DNA from: JAVVEH01 sp032251435
GTDB lineage: Bacteria; Verrucomicrobiota; Lentisphaeria; Oligosphaerales; MVZH01
DNA: 64,000 bases
Direction: 5' to 3'
Assembly: GCA_032251435.1 (NCBI GenBank)
Contig: JAVVEH010000022.1
Coordinates: 1-64,000 of the forward strand
Positions within the stretch are counted from its first letter, which is position 1. Each line of letters begins with the position of its first letter. The translations under genes were made by a program, and so were the position numbers. This document shows, piece after piece, positions 43,545-54,600 of the stretch. Under the pieces are notes generated by a model, which was given only the letters and a program-made list of their open reading frames with translations, was not told where the DNA came from and ran no database searches.

Positions 43545-45387
43545 TTGAAGCTCCCAGAGTTGAGGTATCAGTTTCGGCAATGACCCAGTAATACCACCTG
43601 ACATTCTGGTCGTCTCCAATGATGTCCCTCCACTCCCGTTTCGAAGCATCCGGGGTGGTGTAAACGCATTCCGCGGCGACGATATCGTTTGAGGCACTAC
43701 GATAAATACTAAACCTTTCGACAGAAATATCAACAATCATGGTGCTGTCCGGGACACTTGAGTGGATCCGGGCGCTCGACGCCCAGCGCAAGTGGATGCC
43801 ATTCTCATCGCGACGGGCGCTTAATTGCAGGTGGACATTGCCGAGAAGGTCTTCGAGGTCCGGATCATCGCTATGCTTCTTGATGAATCCATCCGTGTCC
43901 CAACCGGCTACCGCCCAGCGTTTGAGTGTCTTGACGACATCGGGTCGCCGCGAGGCGTCATTGTCCTCGGCAAAGAGTTCTCCCGAACCCGCCGGATATA
44001 GCTGATCCGCGAGCTTATGCGTGTAGATATACTTCCACTCCCGCGTGCGCACCATTCGAGACGGAACGTATGCCATGGGACCATCAGGTACATTGTCCGG
44101 GTGGCCGGCATACCCGTTTGCGCAGAGCTCACTGAAAACAGCCGTATTGAGCGTGTCGCATGCGGGATTCATCAGGGCCGGCACCAGCGATTTTCCCTGA
44201 AAACGATCTTCCGCGGGTAATCCGCACAACTCGCCAAGTGTTGGGAGCAAGTCGATATGGCTTGCCAGACAACGGGTCCGGACACCCGAGGGCAGTCGGG
44301 AAGGACAGCTGACGATCAGAGGAACGTTAACAGAAGCCTCATACATATTGTGTTTCTGAACCGTATTGTGTTCGTAGCACAGCTCCCCGTGGTCGCTGGT
44401 ATAGACGATAACCGTCCTGTCATAGATTCCTGCGTTTTTCAAGCATGCTACGAGCTGTCCGACTTTTTCATCCATGGATGTAACATTGGCGTAATAGGCG
44501 GCCAGCCCCATTTTGATTTCTCTGATGCCGACCTTTCCTGCCTGATGCTGCCAGGAGAGATAGAAATCGTGTTTTTCTTCGTTCCAAGCGTGCGGCAGGT
44601 GCTCATCGGGCAGGTCATCAGGATCATACATATCAATGAAGCGCTTGACTTCGGTCCATGGCGGATGCGGCTTCTCCAGGCCGACGTGGAGAAAAAATGG
44701 CTCGTCCTTATGACGTTTAATAAAGTCTATTGACTCCGCCGTTGTCATAACATCGAACATTTTCTCTTCGGTCAGCAAGCCTTCGGGCATATCCTCAATC
44801 GCCACAGGGCACCGTTCCGGGTCGCGGTTATTGAAGTGCCAGGGCCAAACATATGCTGAGCTGGCCGGACTCTCCTGTCCGCTGTATTGCAGGCGCATGA
44901 GATGTCCGACTGCCGGGTTATCCGGTGCGAGGGCTTTTTCATAATCCTCAAAATCATACGTGTAGATCCGCAGGCTGCGTTCGTCAAACCCCATGTCGTT
45001 TTCTCGGGTTTCACCGTGGACATGCATCTTGCCGATAGCGCCCGTGCGGAAACCATGCTTCCGGAAGTATTCCCCTATGGTGACCCGTTCGGGGCGGTAA
45101 CCGGGGAGTCGCCGATACCCCGGTGATAGAGGTGTGCCGTTAACAGTTACGGCGTGAAACAGGGCCGAATTTCGATGCGGCATAGTCGAGGTGATCAGCG
45201 CCGCCCGGGCCGGCGCGCAAAGCGGCGAAGCGCAGTAGGCATCCGAGAAGATCACACCGTTGGCGGCGAGCTCGTCAAGGTTCGGTGTCCTGACATAAGT
45301 GTTTCCACTCACGCCCATCGCCGAACGCTTGTGCTGGTCCGATATGATAAACAGAACATTCAGCTTGTCGTTTTTCCGCTCACTCAT
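43528..45387 (-). CDS. Type I sulfatase with C-terminal beta-domain
   Basis: A 619-residue sulfatase without signal peptide, longer than its neighbours. FIISDQHKRSAMG carries metal residues; SPLCAPARAALITSTMPHRN has the formylglycine Cys57; GAIGKMHVHGE and VIVYTSDHGELCYEHNTVQK follow. Residues about 525-619 are an added fibronectin-III-like domain (VHLQLSARRDENGIHLRWAS and then FSIYRSASND), which could bind substrate or partner. Its ATG overlaps the GH3 stop (ATGA), and its own end overlaps the GH29 start, so GH3, sulfatase and GH29 form a tight translational chain. Confidence 0.92.
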   Translation of the reverse strand: MSERKNDKLNVLFIISDQHKRSAMGVSGNTYVRTPNLDELAANGVIFSDAYCASPLCAPARAALITSTMPHRNSALFHAVTVNGTPLSPGYRRLPGYRPERVTIGEYFRKHGFRTGAIGKMHVHGETRENDMGFDERSLRIYTYDFEDYEKALAPDNPAVGHLMRLQYSGQESPASSAYVWPWHFNNRDPERCPVAIEDMPEGLLTEEKMFDVMTTAESIDFIKRHKDEPFFLHVGLEKPHPPWTEVKRFIDMYDPDDLPDEHLPHAWNEEKHDFYLSWQHQAGKVGIREIKMGLAAYYANVTSMDEKVGQLVACLKNAGIYDRTVIVYTSDHGELCYEHNTVQKHNMYEASVNVPLIVSCPSRLPSGVRTRCLASHIDLLPTLGELCGLPAEDRFQGKSLVPALMNPACDTLNTAVFSELCANGYAGHPDNVPDGPMAYVPSRMVRTREWKYIYTHKLADQLYPAGSGELFAEDNDASRRPDVVKTLKRWAVAGWDTDGFIKKHSDDPDLEDLLGNVHLQLSARRDENGIHLRWASSARIHSSVPDSTMIVDISVERFSIYRSASNDIVAAECVYTTPDASKREWRDIIGDDQNVRWYYWVIAETDTSTLGASNVATA

Positions 45388-47933
45388 AGGGGCCTCGATT
45401 CCCCGGACGGGCGCGAGAAGGAGAATACACCCGTCAATCGGTTGTCCCGGCTGCTGGCATTGACACGGACCTCGAAATCACCCTCCTCAGCCACCCATTC
45501 GCGGCGGGTGGGATGAAAGAAAGCGAGATCTGATTCCCGCAGAATGAATGTTACACTGGTTGACTCCCCCGGATCAAGATAAACTTTACGAAAACCTTTG
45601 AGTTCCTGCGGCGGACGTCGCACGGAACATTCGCAGTCGTGCAGGTAGAGCTGCACCACCTCCGCGCCGGTCATCAATCCGGTGTTGGTGACGCGGCACG
45701 AGATCGTGGCGATTCCTTCCCCATCCGTGGCAATTTCAAGGTCTCTGTAGTCGAAAGACGTATAGCTGAGACCATGCCCGAAGCAGAAGAGGGGTGCGAT
45801 ATCGCGCTGATCAAACCAGCGGTAGCCGACGAAGATATCCTCTTTATAGTAGCACACATCGCGCTGGTAATCATCGAGACAGTGGGCGGAGCTGTCTTCC
45901 AGCTTTATCGGGAAGGTAAAGGGCAATTTACCCGACGGGTTGACCTCGCCAAACAGGATTCTGGCCGCCACGGCCCCCGCTTCCATCCCGGCATAGCCCA
46001 TGTGCAGAATGGCGGGAACCTGATCAACCCACGGCATCGCATACGGACTTCCCCCCGTCATCATGATCACAAGATTTGGATTGGCATCAGCCAGCGCCGC
46101 AATCACCTCGTCCTGCAAGCCCGGCAGCCGGTATGTCTTGCGATCCCGTCCTTCGATTTCCTCCAGATGACTTAGCCCACCCACGTAAATGACAACATCA
46201 GCCTGCCGCGCTTTCTCCCGGAGTTCCGCCAAAGATGTCGCTGTCGCATCGTCGGGCGTCAGCCAGGTCAGTTTGACATGTTTGCTGGAACCCGTCTCAT
46301 TCGGTGCCACCCGGACCACCAGTTCATATGGCTTTCCCGCAATAAGTTCAATCTTGCTGCAGGCCGTATCCGGCGCACCGTCCTCATCCCGTCGCTTCAG
46401 CAATATGCTGCCGTTAACGTTTAAACCCGCATCCCGGTTTCCCCGCAGTACAAATGTATACGTCCCGCTCTTTTCAGGGGTGAGCGTGGTCACATACCGC
46501 AGGCTCCACTCATGCGCATCAGCGACACCGTCCGGCAGCTTCTCGTTCCAGTCCAGATCCACCTCGGTCACGGCCGTCTCCTCGACCACCTCTCCGCCGA
46601 CATCATGGCGGTCATAGCGTTTTCGCACCCAGCCCTTGACGCCGGAACTCTGATCAGCCGTGCTGAGCAGATGATTCGGAATCGGGCTACCGTCGGCCGG
46701 CATGGGGTCGGGACAATACTCCACACGAACGGCATCGCTCAAGTACTGTTGCAGACCTTCCAGCGGGGTGATCTCGTAATGGGGTTTCACCCCGGCGCTG
46801 CCACCGCCGCCGGCATGGCGGCACATCGCGTTGCTGCCGATGACGAGCAGTGACGAGATGCCGGTCTTGTCGAGCGGCAACAGGCCATCATTTTTCAGGA
46901 GCACCATGGCCTCATCGGCAATGGCCCGGCATTCCGCCTGGTGATGCGCCGTATTGCGCTCGCCAGCCGGACGCGCCGCCGCCCCATCCCCCATCGCGCC
47001 GATCCGCTCCATCACAAAAAGATAACGGCGGCACGTGTCATCCACCACCGCTTCGTCAATCTCACCGTTCTCGAGGGCTTTAAGAAAATCGCCAGCCAGA
47101 AAATACTCATCAAACGGACGGTGCGTCCCCATCTCGATATCAAGCCCGTAGAGCGCCGGCTCAAAACAGTTGTTATGCACCCCCCCCCAATCGGAGACAA
47201 CCAAGCCTGCAAATCCCCATTCCGTCTTGAGCACCTGATTCAGCAGGTAATCGTTCTGGCAGCACCACTGACCGCGCAGGCGGTTATAGGCACCCATGAT
47301 GGTCAGCAGACCGGCATCGACGGCAGCCTTAAACCCGGGTAGATAGATTTCGCGCAACGCGCGTTCCGAGGGTAGTGCATCGACTGCAAACCGGTTCAAC
47401 TCCTGTGAGTTGCAGGCGAAATGCTTGGCACAGGCGGCAACCCCCTGCGACTGGATCCCACGCACCTCCTCGCCGACAAGCACGGCCACAAGATACGGAT
47501 CTTCCGAATAATATTCAAAGTTGCGGCCGCATAGCGGCGTTCGGATAATGTTGATCCCGGGCCCGAGAATAACATCCTTGCCGCGTTCCCGGGCTTCCGC
47601 CCCCAGTACCATGCCATGACGCTTCGCCATGTCAGAATTCCAGGTTGCCGCCAGAGCGGTTCCGGTGGGCAGGTAGGAGCAACTATCATCGACATCACCG
47701 CGAGGCGCCCAATCATCATCCGCCAGCTCTTCCCGGACTCCGTGCGGACCGTCACTCATGACCATGTCGGGAATGCCCAGGCGGGCAATACCGCACACGG
47801 AAAAGAGCGTTGCGGCGTGGCAAAGGTGGACCTTTTCGGCCAGCGTCAATGCCGCCAGCGTGTCTCCCGTATGGTTGTCTGTCGGTTGATTCACCAATTG
47901 TTTTGCCTTATTCGTTCCTTCGTCATATTTCAT
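45384..47933 (-). CDS. GH3 beta-glycosidase with PA14 insertion, cytoplasmic
   Basis: An 849-residue GH3 enzyme. The barrel has IPDMVMSDGPHGVRE, CAKHFACNSQE and the nucleophile Asp (residue 248 from the ATG) in GLVVSDWGGVHN. A PA14 domain (about 418-560; LTPEKSGTYTFVLRGNRDAG) is inserted in the sandwich domain, as in GH3 subgroups acting on beta-glucosides; SHLEEIEGRDRKTYRLP carries the probable acid/base. A fibronectin-III-like domain ends the protein. No signal peptide. The ATG at 47933 overlaps the end of the HEAT-repeat gene by 11 bases; a TTG two codons earlier is less likely. Confidence 0.92.
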   Translation of the reverse strand: MKYDEGTNKAKQLVNQPTDNHTGDTLAALTLAEKVHLCHAATLFSVCGIARLGIPDMVMSDGPHGVREELADDDWAPRGDVDDSCSYLPTGTALAATWNSDMAKRHGMVLGAEARERGKDVILGPGINIIRTPLCGRNFEYYSEDPYLVAVLVGEEVRGIQSQGVAACAKHFACNSQELNRFAVDALPSERALREIYLPGFKAAVDAGLLTIMGAYNRLRGQWCCQNDYLLNQVLKTEWGFAGLVVSDWGGVHNNCFEPALYGLDIEMGTHRPFDEYFLAGDFLKALENGEIDEAVVDDTCRRYLFVMERIGAMGDGAAARPAGERNTAHHQAECRAIADEAMVLLKNDGLLPLDKTGISSLLVIGSNAMCRHAGGGGSAGVKPHYEITPLEGLQQYLSDAVRVEYCPDPMPADGSPIPNHLLSTADQSSGVKGWVRKRYDRHDVGGEVVEETAVTEVDLDWNEKLPDGVADAHEWSLRYVTTLTPEKSGTYTFVLRGNRDAGLNVNGSILLKRRDEDGAPDTACSKIELIAGKPYELVVRVAPNETGSSKHVKLTWLTPDDATATSLAELREKARQADVVIYVGGLSHLEEIEGRDRKTYRLPGLQDEVIAALADANPNLVIMMTGGSPYAMPWVDQVPAILHMGYAGMEAGAVAARILFGEVNPSGKLPFTFPIKLEDSSAHCLDDYQRDVCYYKEDIFVGYRWFDQRDIAPLFCFGHGLSYTSFDYRDLEIATDGEGIATISCRVTNTGLMTGAEVVQLYLHDCECSVRRPPQELKGFRKVYLDPGESTSVTFILRESDLAFFHPTRREWVAEEGDFEVRVNASSRDNRLTGVFSFSRPSGESRPL

Positions 47934-50900
47934 GTTCAAGGCATTGCTTGAGCAGCACTTTCACGCGGCCATCCATACCGGGGATGTCTTTGTGCGCCTG
48001 CAACCATTCCATCAGCATTGGCGTCAATTTCGCGGGTGCCTGTTCCGAGAGCAATTGCACACAAAAGAAGGTGGCGATCTGCTTGGTCTCTCCGGTGGCT
48101 CGCTTCCCGAACGTCACCCCGCTTTTCTGCAGTTCCCCGATCATGATCGGATCCCAGGCTACCCGGCCCGCGAAGAGTCTATCCAGATAGCCCTGCGTCA
48201 GCGCGGCGATCAGCGCCTTCTCAGGGGTACTTGCAACCATTTGAACGCCGACTTCCTGTGCGCGTTCCTTGGCCTTTGCCTCGAAGATCTGCTTGGTCTC
48301 CAGCAGAAAAGCATCATCAGCCACAGCTCCGATCACATACGCCATCGGTCTGACATTGTTAAATGTATCATCCATCGTACTCGCGGCCGCCTGTTCGCCC
48401 AGCTTCTCGCGCAAATGCAGGAGATCATCGGCAGCGATGGGTTCCCGGGAACTGATATCAATCAGGGCGTTCCGCATCGCCAGAAGTTCATATGCGACAC
48501 TAGTCCGCGCCATGGCATCCATCAAGGGACGGACTTGCGACACCGTGCCCATGTTTCCAAGGGCTTCCGTAGCCGCGGTCCTCACCCTGGCCGACGGATA
48601 CCCAAGAAAACGAGCAAACTCAGCCGCGGACAATGCCACCGGTTCCGTCTTGTCGGCCGCCAGCAGTAGCCCCGCGAGAATCGCAGATGAATCCTTCTCC
48701 TGCGTCATCAGACTGCGAAGGGTCGCCGGCGCGTACGTACTGGCCAGCCGTATGGCCGTCGCCTCCAACCGCGTCTTGCCAGGTCCCAGGCTTCCGACAA
48801 TCCGTTTCCGCGCGGCTTCGGGGTTGAGCGCATGGATGATTTCTAAAAGAACCCCGCGCCGGACGTAGGCTTGATCCATGCTCTTGGCCCATTCCGATGC
48901 GCAATAGCGGATTTGTTCGGACTTGGGCAGGGCTTTAATTGCATTCCCGTACCGGTTCATGAAATAGTTGCGCAGATTCAGGAGTTCGACCGGTTGCGCG
49001 GATTCCAGCGCGCTGATCGTCTTGGACAGATCCCTGCCGGTTTCAGCCTGGATTTCCTTGAGTCGGGGAAGGTAGATCTGGGCCTTGGTGCCATAATGGG
49101 GCAGCAATTCGGTGGTGTCGCGACCTGCAATATCCGTGTCGGCGCGTTCCCAGATCCGCGGCAGCGCCTCTTCGACACGGCGCTCAGCAAGAAACCGAAA
49201 TACATCACCGGCCCACTCGGTATCCTGCGCATGCACCAGGATGCCATCCAGAATCTCACATATTTGATCTGTGGAATAGTACTTCTCGATATTGGATAGG
49301 GCCCACCCCGTCCGATCCCCCTTGGAGGTGCACATCCGTTCCATGGCCCGCAGATAAAGGTCTTCGTCAACCCCATGCGTCTTCAGGAAGGTGAACGGAT
49401 TTTCGCGCGGGAATAGTTTACTGGGCCGATCCGGCCCCAACATGATTTTCAACGTGGCGTCCAGCAGATTAAACTGCCGCAGACCAAAGATTTCATTCGG
49501 GAAAACCCGGATGGCATCGTGCAACACTGGCTCTAACGATGCTTTGGATCGATCCCCCAGCGCGACAATTGCATTCAGACAATGCATCGTCAACATTTCA
49601 TCCTCGGAAACCGGCAGCATGGCCGCCACCGCAGGCCCGGCCTCGACAGCACGCTTCCCCATATTCTTCAATACCCACAACGCCCCGACCTTTGTCCGGC
49701 GGGCATCCGCCTTCAACAACGGCAAAACGGTTGGAAGGATTTCCGGATCCTCGTTGCTGCGTGCCGCCAGCACTTCGGCGGCCTTGTGTCTCAAGGTACT
49801 CGACCAGCTACTGAGATCGCGTGCCAATTCCGCTGTGGTTTTGTCATTCATGGAAACTTCTTGCGTCGAGAGCTTGTAGGCGTACTCGCATTCCGCCAGT
49901 TGCTCCGATGAAAGAAAGCTGGCCGGATCCTGCTCCTTGCCGGTGATATAGAGCTGCCGACGGTTCGCAACCATGTTCAGCAGGTAGGATCCCGTAAGGC
50001 TGCAGCCACTATAGCTGTTTTGCGGACTGCCAAACTCGTGCTGATAGCGGAAGCTGTGATTCCAGCTCCGAACCAGGGTGTGATACCACGCCTGCGAGCT
50101 GAAATAGGCCATCGCGGCTTGCGGGCCGCCGACATTCGCGCCCAACCCGCCCCAGGTATTATGGAAGAAGTTGCCCGTATGTCCACTTTCACGTTTGCGT
50201 TCGCTGGTGGCGCACATGGCAAAATACTGCTCGGCCTCACGATCGCCCAGCAACTGGAAAAGCACGGCGGTCATGCTGTTCTTGCCATTGTAGTCATGCC
50301 CCGGTTGCGACATATGACAACCATAAGGGATTAAGCCCATGTAGAGGTAATTCCGGAAAAAGGCGGTCGACTTCGCAATCGCCCGGTCCACTTCCGGATG
50401 CTCGACACCGGCCTTTTTGGCCAGCACGAGTGCGATCACGCACGGGATTCCGGCCGTATTGACGGCGCCATATCCGGCCAGCTTGCCGTGAAGTTCGCCG
50501 TCATTTAAACTCGTATAGGCGAACCCGTGCCCCCACAACCCGTCCTTGTCCTGGCCCATGGCGATGCGTACCGCATTGTCGCGCATCTCAGCGAAGAAGG
50601 TCCGATCCCCGGTCTGGAGGAGATACTCCGCCATCAGGATGCCCTTGTTGCCGGCATTCCACGCCCCTTTTTTACCCGACACCAACGTTGCCTCGATACT
50701 GGGAATGGTTCTGGCCCAGCTTGCGATGTATTCCTTGACATGGGGATGATACTTCGGATCGCCCGTCGCCAGCAGCCCCATGGCCCCGTAGGCCAACTGT
50801 CCATACTGCTTGTTATCAACGATGTATTGCGCGGCCTGATCGATGATCTTGCGCGTCTTGGCGCACTCCTTGACCGGCGCTCCCGCTTCAAGCGCACCCA

Positions 50901-51381
50901 ATACCTCAAGGTCGATCGTTACCGCCATCGTTTGACCACTGGCAGCCTGAAAGACATCAAACACCAGCTTGCCATCCGTCGCTTCCGCGTAATTGATGCC
51001 TGCCGCCAGTGCAGGCCGGGGATCGCCAGGATATGCGGTTTCCAATCGCTTCGGATCCGCGAAAGCGAAGGGCCTTCCCTGTACGCCCAGGATAACATCC
51101 TTCACCGCAAGATGGCCTTCCGCCGGCGATCCTTTTTCCACCTTCGAAACAAAGGCCTGAGGCCGCAACCCCTTGGATTTGTCGCCGCCATGGATAACCA
51201 CCTTGACCCCCACCGGCCCCAACAGATAGCCCTCATTTTTTGTGGTTTTGATTTCCTGCTTGGTGTAATCAACCGGTTTCCAACTGCGAAATTGATTGTC
51301 CTTCGCCTCCGCATAAGGGCCAACGGCCGTCACCGAGACAAGGATCAACAGAAGGATGAATGTTTTATTCGGGCGATACAT
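47923..51381 (-). CDS. Secreted PDZ - DUF6288 - HEAT-repeat protein
   Basis: A 1152-residue protein with signal peptide (FILLLILVSVTAVGPYAEA). A PDZ domain at about 40-150 (GPVGVKVVIHGGDKSKG, LAVKDVILGVQGRPF) is followed by a DUF6288 alpha-toroid at about 165-520 (GDGKLVF-like strand, then KQYGQLAYGAMGLLATGD, LAGYGAVNTAGIPCVIAL, NTWGGLGANVGGPQAAMAYF). The rest, about 530-1145, is HEAT-like helical repeats (WSSTLRHKAAEVLAARS, KVGALWVLKNMGKRAVEAG). PDZ and toroid are shared with the two giants, but the SASA part is replaced by HEAT. Function unknown; likely an extracellular or envelope protein that binds other proteins or glycan. GGAGA precedes the ATG; an upstream start would mask the signal. 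Confidence 0.85.
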   Translation of the reverse strand: MYRPNKTFILLLILVSVTAVGPYAEAKDNQFRSWKPVDYTKQEIKTTKNEGYLLGPVGVKVVIHGGDKSKGLRPQAFVSKVEKGSPAEGHLAVKDVILGVQGRPFAFADPKRLETAYPGDPRPALAAGINYAEATDGKLVFDVFQAASGQTMAVTIDLEVLGALEAGAPVKECAKTRKIIDQAAQYIVDNKQYGQLAYGAMGLLATGDPKYHPHVKEYIASWARTIPSIEATLVSGKKGAWNAGNKGILMAEYLLQTGDRTFFAEMRDNAVRIAMGQDKDGLWGHGFAYTSLNDGELHGKLAGYGAVNTAGIPCVIALVLAKKAGVEHPEVDRAIAKSTAFFRNYLYMGLIPYGCHMSQPGHDYNGKNSMTAVLFQLLGDREAEQYFAMCATSERKRESGHTGNFFHNTWGGLGANVGGPQAAMAYFSSQAWYHTLVRSWNHSFRYQHEFGSPQNSYSGCSLTGSYLLNMVANRRQLYITGKEQDPASFLSSEQLAECEYAYKLSTQEVSMNDKTTAELARDLSSWSSTLRHKAAEVLAARSNEDPEILPTVLPLLKADARRTKVGALWVLKNMGKRAVEAGPAVAAMLPVSEDEMLTMHCLNAIVALGDRSKASLEPVLHDAIRVFPNEIFGLRQFNLLDATLKIMLGPDRPSKLFPRENPFTFLKTHGVDEDLYLRAMERMCTSKGDRTGWALSNIEKYYSTDQICEILDGILVHAQDTEWAGDVFRFLAERRVEEALPRIWERADTDIAGRDTTELLPHYGTKAQIYLPRLKEIQAETGRDLSKTISALESAQPVELLNLRNYFMNRYGNAIKALPKSEQIRYCASEWAKSMDQAYVRRGVLLEIIHALNPEAARKRIVGSLGPGKTRLEATAIRLASTYAPATLRSLMTQEKDSSAILAGLLLAADKTEPVALSAAEFARFLGYPSARVRTAATEALGNMGTVSQVRPLMDAMARTSVAYELLAMRNALIDISSREPIAADDLLHLREKLGEQAAASTMDDTFNNVRPMAYVIGAVADDAFLLETKQIFEAKAKERAQEVGVQMVASTPEKALIAALTQGYLDRLFAGRVAWDPIMIGELQKSGVTFGKRATGETKQIATFFCVQLLSEQAPAKLTPMLMEWLQAHKDIPGMDGRVKVLLKQCLEHEI

Positions 51382-51631
51382 ATTGGTTCTCCAATGATAG
51401 TGCGACAAGGTGTTCTCTGATGACTCCCGGCACGTTTGTGGTGATCGATTTTGCTCCCAGTTCCTTCATTCGTTCTGCCGTCGGCGGATCATCCACCGTC
51501 CAGACATGCCATGGATAGCCTTGCTTGCGCACCGCCTCGATGGCATCGGCGCCTTGTTCCCATGCACGTTCAAACGCGGGGATCGTGTTTTCCGGCGTCT
51601 CTCGTGACGCGCCTCTGTGTGCAACGATCAT
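51365..51631 (-). pseudogene. Internally deleted glycerophosphodiester phosphodiesterase remnant
   Basis: An 88-residue frame, against about 240 for a normal GDPD. It has the N-terminal motif MIVAHRGASRETPENTIPAF and continues to GADAIE, then joins directly to the family's C-terminal block YPWHVWTVDDPPTAERMKEL and GAKSITTNVPG. The whole middle, including the metal-binding Asp of the ExD motif and the catalytic His, is missing, so it cannot be an active GDPD. The ribosome site AGGAG and an ATGA overlap with the SASA stop are kept, and the frame is open. An assembly collapse is less likely because both edges code cleanly. Confidence 0.75.
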
Positions 51632-54600
51632 GGGTTCTCCTGAATATCTTCATACACGGCATTCACGGCGGTATCGAGCAGTTCAAGCAGTTCGTCACGA
51701 TACCGCCCCTGGCGCGTCTTGATGGCTTCATCGATCCATTCATCCAGCTCAATGGAGGTGCTCCTGCCCATGATCCCCGCCGGCCTGGTCAACGCGGGGG
51801 CAAGTCTACCGGAAGGCAGCACATAGACGAAATGCGGATTGACACCCTCCTGACCATGAGCCTGCCCTGAGCTTGTCGAACGGGCAAAGGTTTCTTTCCA
51901 GCAGTTGGCCATGATGGCGAAACGGGGACCAAAGTCGACCCCCTCGGCATCATCCATAAAACCCTTCCCTGTGAGGCAGAGAATGGCCTTGAAGTTGCCC
52001 GGGCTGAAGGCACTGATCAACTGATTGTAGGTCATCGTTGCGCTGGTCTCAATGTGGTCTGACCCCGGGAAGACAGGTAATGCGCCGGAACGGGCCGGAT
52101 CGACCTGTACCGTTTGCCAGTAGGCCTGCCAGGAGTGGATATACGCCTCGGCGCTGCGCATAAACTCCTGCGGATCCCGCGCGTACAGCGGCTTCAATGC
52201 GTCAACATCGGCTTTCCAGTCCGGCAGCAGCTTCAGGTACTCGTAGCCAACCCAATCCTTGATCCCGGTTCGCTTCTTCGCGTTCATCAGGATGATGCCA
52301 ACCGGATGGCCGGTCCGGGTATGAATACGGTTGGCCAGCTCCTCGTTGAAACCGAAGGTGGGTGACCAGCGCGGAAAGTAGCGGCTTTGCGGATAGCCAC
52401 TGGCATTCATCTTGAAACGTGAAGGCAAGCTTTCCGTGGTTCCCATGGCGTAGTTCTGGAACACGCGCAACTGAGGATTCTTGCCGTCCCAGGCTTCGAG
52501 GGGGGCCGGTCCATTCCGTGGCACATACGGACCGTTGGATCGGCGAATCGCATTGGCGCCCACGTACCAGACCTCGCCAATGACGACATTTCGAATGGTC
52601 CGCTCGTGAGCCACCATGCCGTCCAGGGTGCAGACCACATGCAGGGTTCTGGGCTCGGCGCTCGCTTCCATGGACGGTACCGTTATCTCCCACTCATCCT
52701 GTTCCTCCCCGACGCTAACCTGCTTGGTGATGCCGGCAAAGGTGAGCGTCACGACACTGTTCGGCAGCGCCTCGCCATAGAAGCGGATGGGCATACCGGC
52801 CTGGATCACAGCATGATGCGTGAACTGCGGGCTCAACAAACAAAGCTTGCGATGCTCGGCCTGCAAACCATAGGTCGTCGGATCGCGGTCGACACCGGCG
52901 ACCTTCAGGTAGGCATCCGGCCACGGCAGAAACTCGACCGTCTTCTCGAAGCCGGGAATCTGGATGTAGTTCATATCCCACTGCCTGGAGACGACCAGCT
53001 TGTGATCATAGAAGATAAACGGGGTCAAAGGCAACATGGCCTTGTTGTAGATGCCGGGGGCCTCTCCGACACCGTTGGAGCCATACGCCACACCACAGGG
53101 TTCCGTGACGCCCGGGGCGGTCAGCACAAGGGTCTCGCCCTTGATCTGAAATGCTGCCCGATGCCAGGCTCGCGATTTATCGGCAATGAAGAAATACTTC
53201 ACCCGGTCTTCACCATTCGGGATCACAACCGGATGCGCGAATCCTTTCCCGATGGCCGTTTGCTGGCCGACGCGCAAGCCCTCGGCATGGTCGAGTTCCA
53301 AAATCAGTTGATCGCCCTCGACGGTGTAGTCCCGGTACATCGGGCCATTGACAATGAGGTCTTTCGCTAGTCCGCTAGCGCTATTGGCGCTGAGCCTGAC
53401 CGAACTAAGCTTGGTCAACGGATACTGTTTCTTGAGGGCATGCAGCGCCAGGCGCTGCCCGGGCACGGTTTTATTCCAATAGTGGACGCCGCCGACAATA
53501 TCGATCTGGCTGGCCATGGCCGTATTCGGAATTTCCTTGTGCGCGAGCCATGTACCCAGGCGCATCTCGGCCGTGTCGTTCATCGACAGCTGCTGTAGCC
53601 CGGCGTCAAGCAGGCCTCCACCCTTGCCATAGAACTGATGGGAATAGACCGGCAGGTCGGGTTGATTCCAGATCGCCCGCCAGCCACGAACAAGTGAATG
53701 CAGATTGTTGCGGTAGACAATCCCGTCATTTTGGCTGGCATAACCCTGGTTCCAAATCGCACCTCGTATGGCATAAGGCGCCATCGGGTTGATTTTCGCA
53801 TTGGCCATCCAGCAGGCATCGCGATTGCCGTTGAGATTGCCCGGCACGCGCGGACGTGCCCGGATCGGCTTGCCGCCAACAACCCGCTCGCCACTCTCAT
53901 TCGCCCAGCCCCGCAACTCATGGTAGTAGGTGGCAAACGCCCGCTTGTGCTGCGGGGTGGCAGGATCCCCTTGTAGAATTTTTCGGTAAAGCGCTTGGGT
54001 GTATTCATCTTTGCCGTCAGCAAACCCCTCGCGCGGAATCCACGCCTCAATCTTCGTGGTACTGAACGAACAGTTGAGGATGCCAACGGGAACTTGCACT
54101 TCGCGCGCAAGCTCATACGCAAAGGCGAAGGCGATACCACTGAACCCTTCCCATTCACTGCTCCATTCGGCCTTGACCCCGCGCTTCTGCGCCGTGAGGG
54201 CGGAAAATAGATTGGTCACCTTCGCTTCGCGAATGACCGGCTGCGTCTCCTCACCGGCTTCCACCCGCGCCCGAATCTGTTCGACCAGTTGACTGACATT
54301 GCAATTGGCAACCGGCCATTGCATGTTCGACTGCCCCGAGCACATCCAGACTTCGCCGACAAGCACGTTGTTAATCACAACGCGCTTGAGTGGCGAGTGA
54401 CTGGTGGCTAATTCCTCCACAACAAGTTCCGCCGGTTCGAAGGAAGCTTCCATGGGGTCGAGATCCAGCGACCATCGCCCATCCTGACCAGCAGTCGCGG
54501 CCTTCCTTTGTCCTGCGAATTCGACCGACACCTCAACCCCCGGCTCGCCCCACCCCCAGACCGGCACCTTCATGCCGCGCTGCAGGATCATATTGTCATG

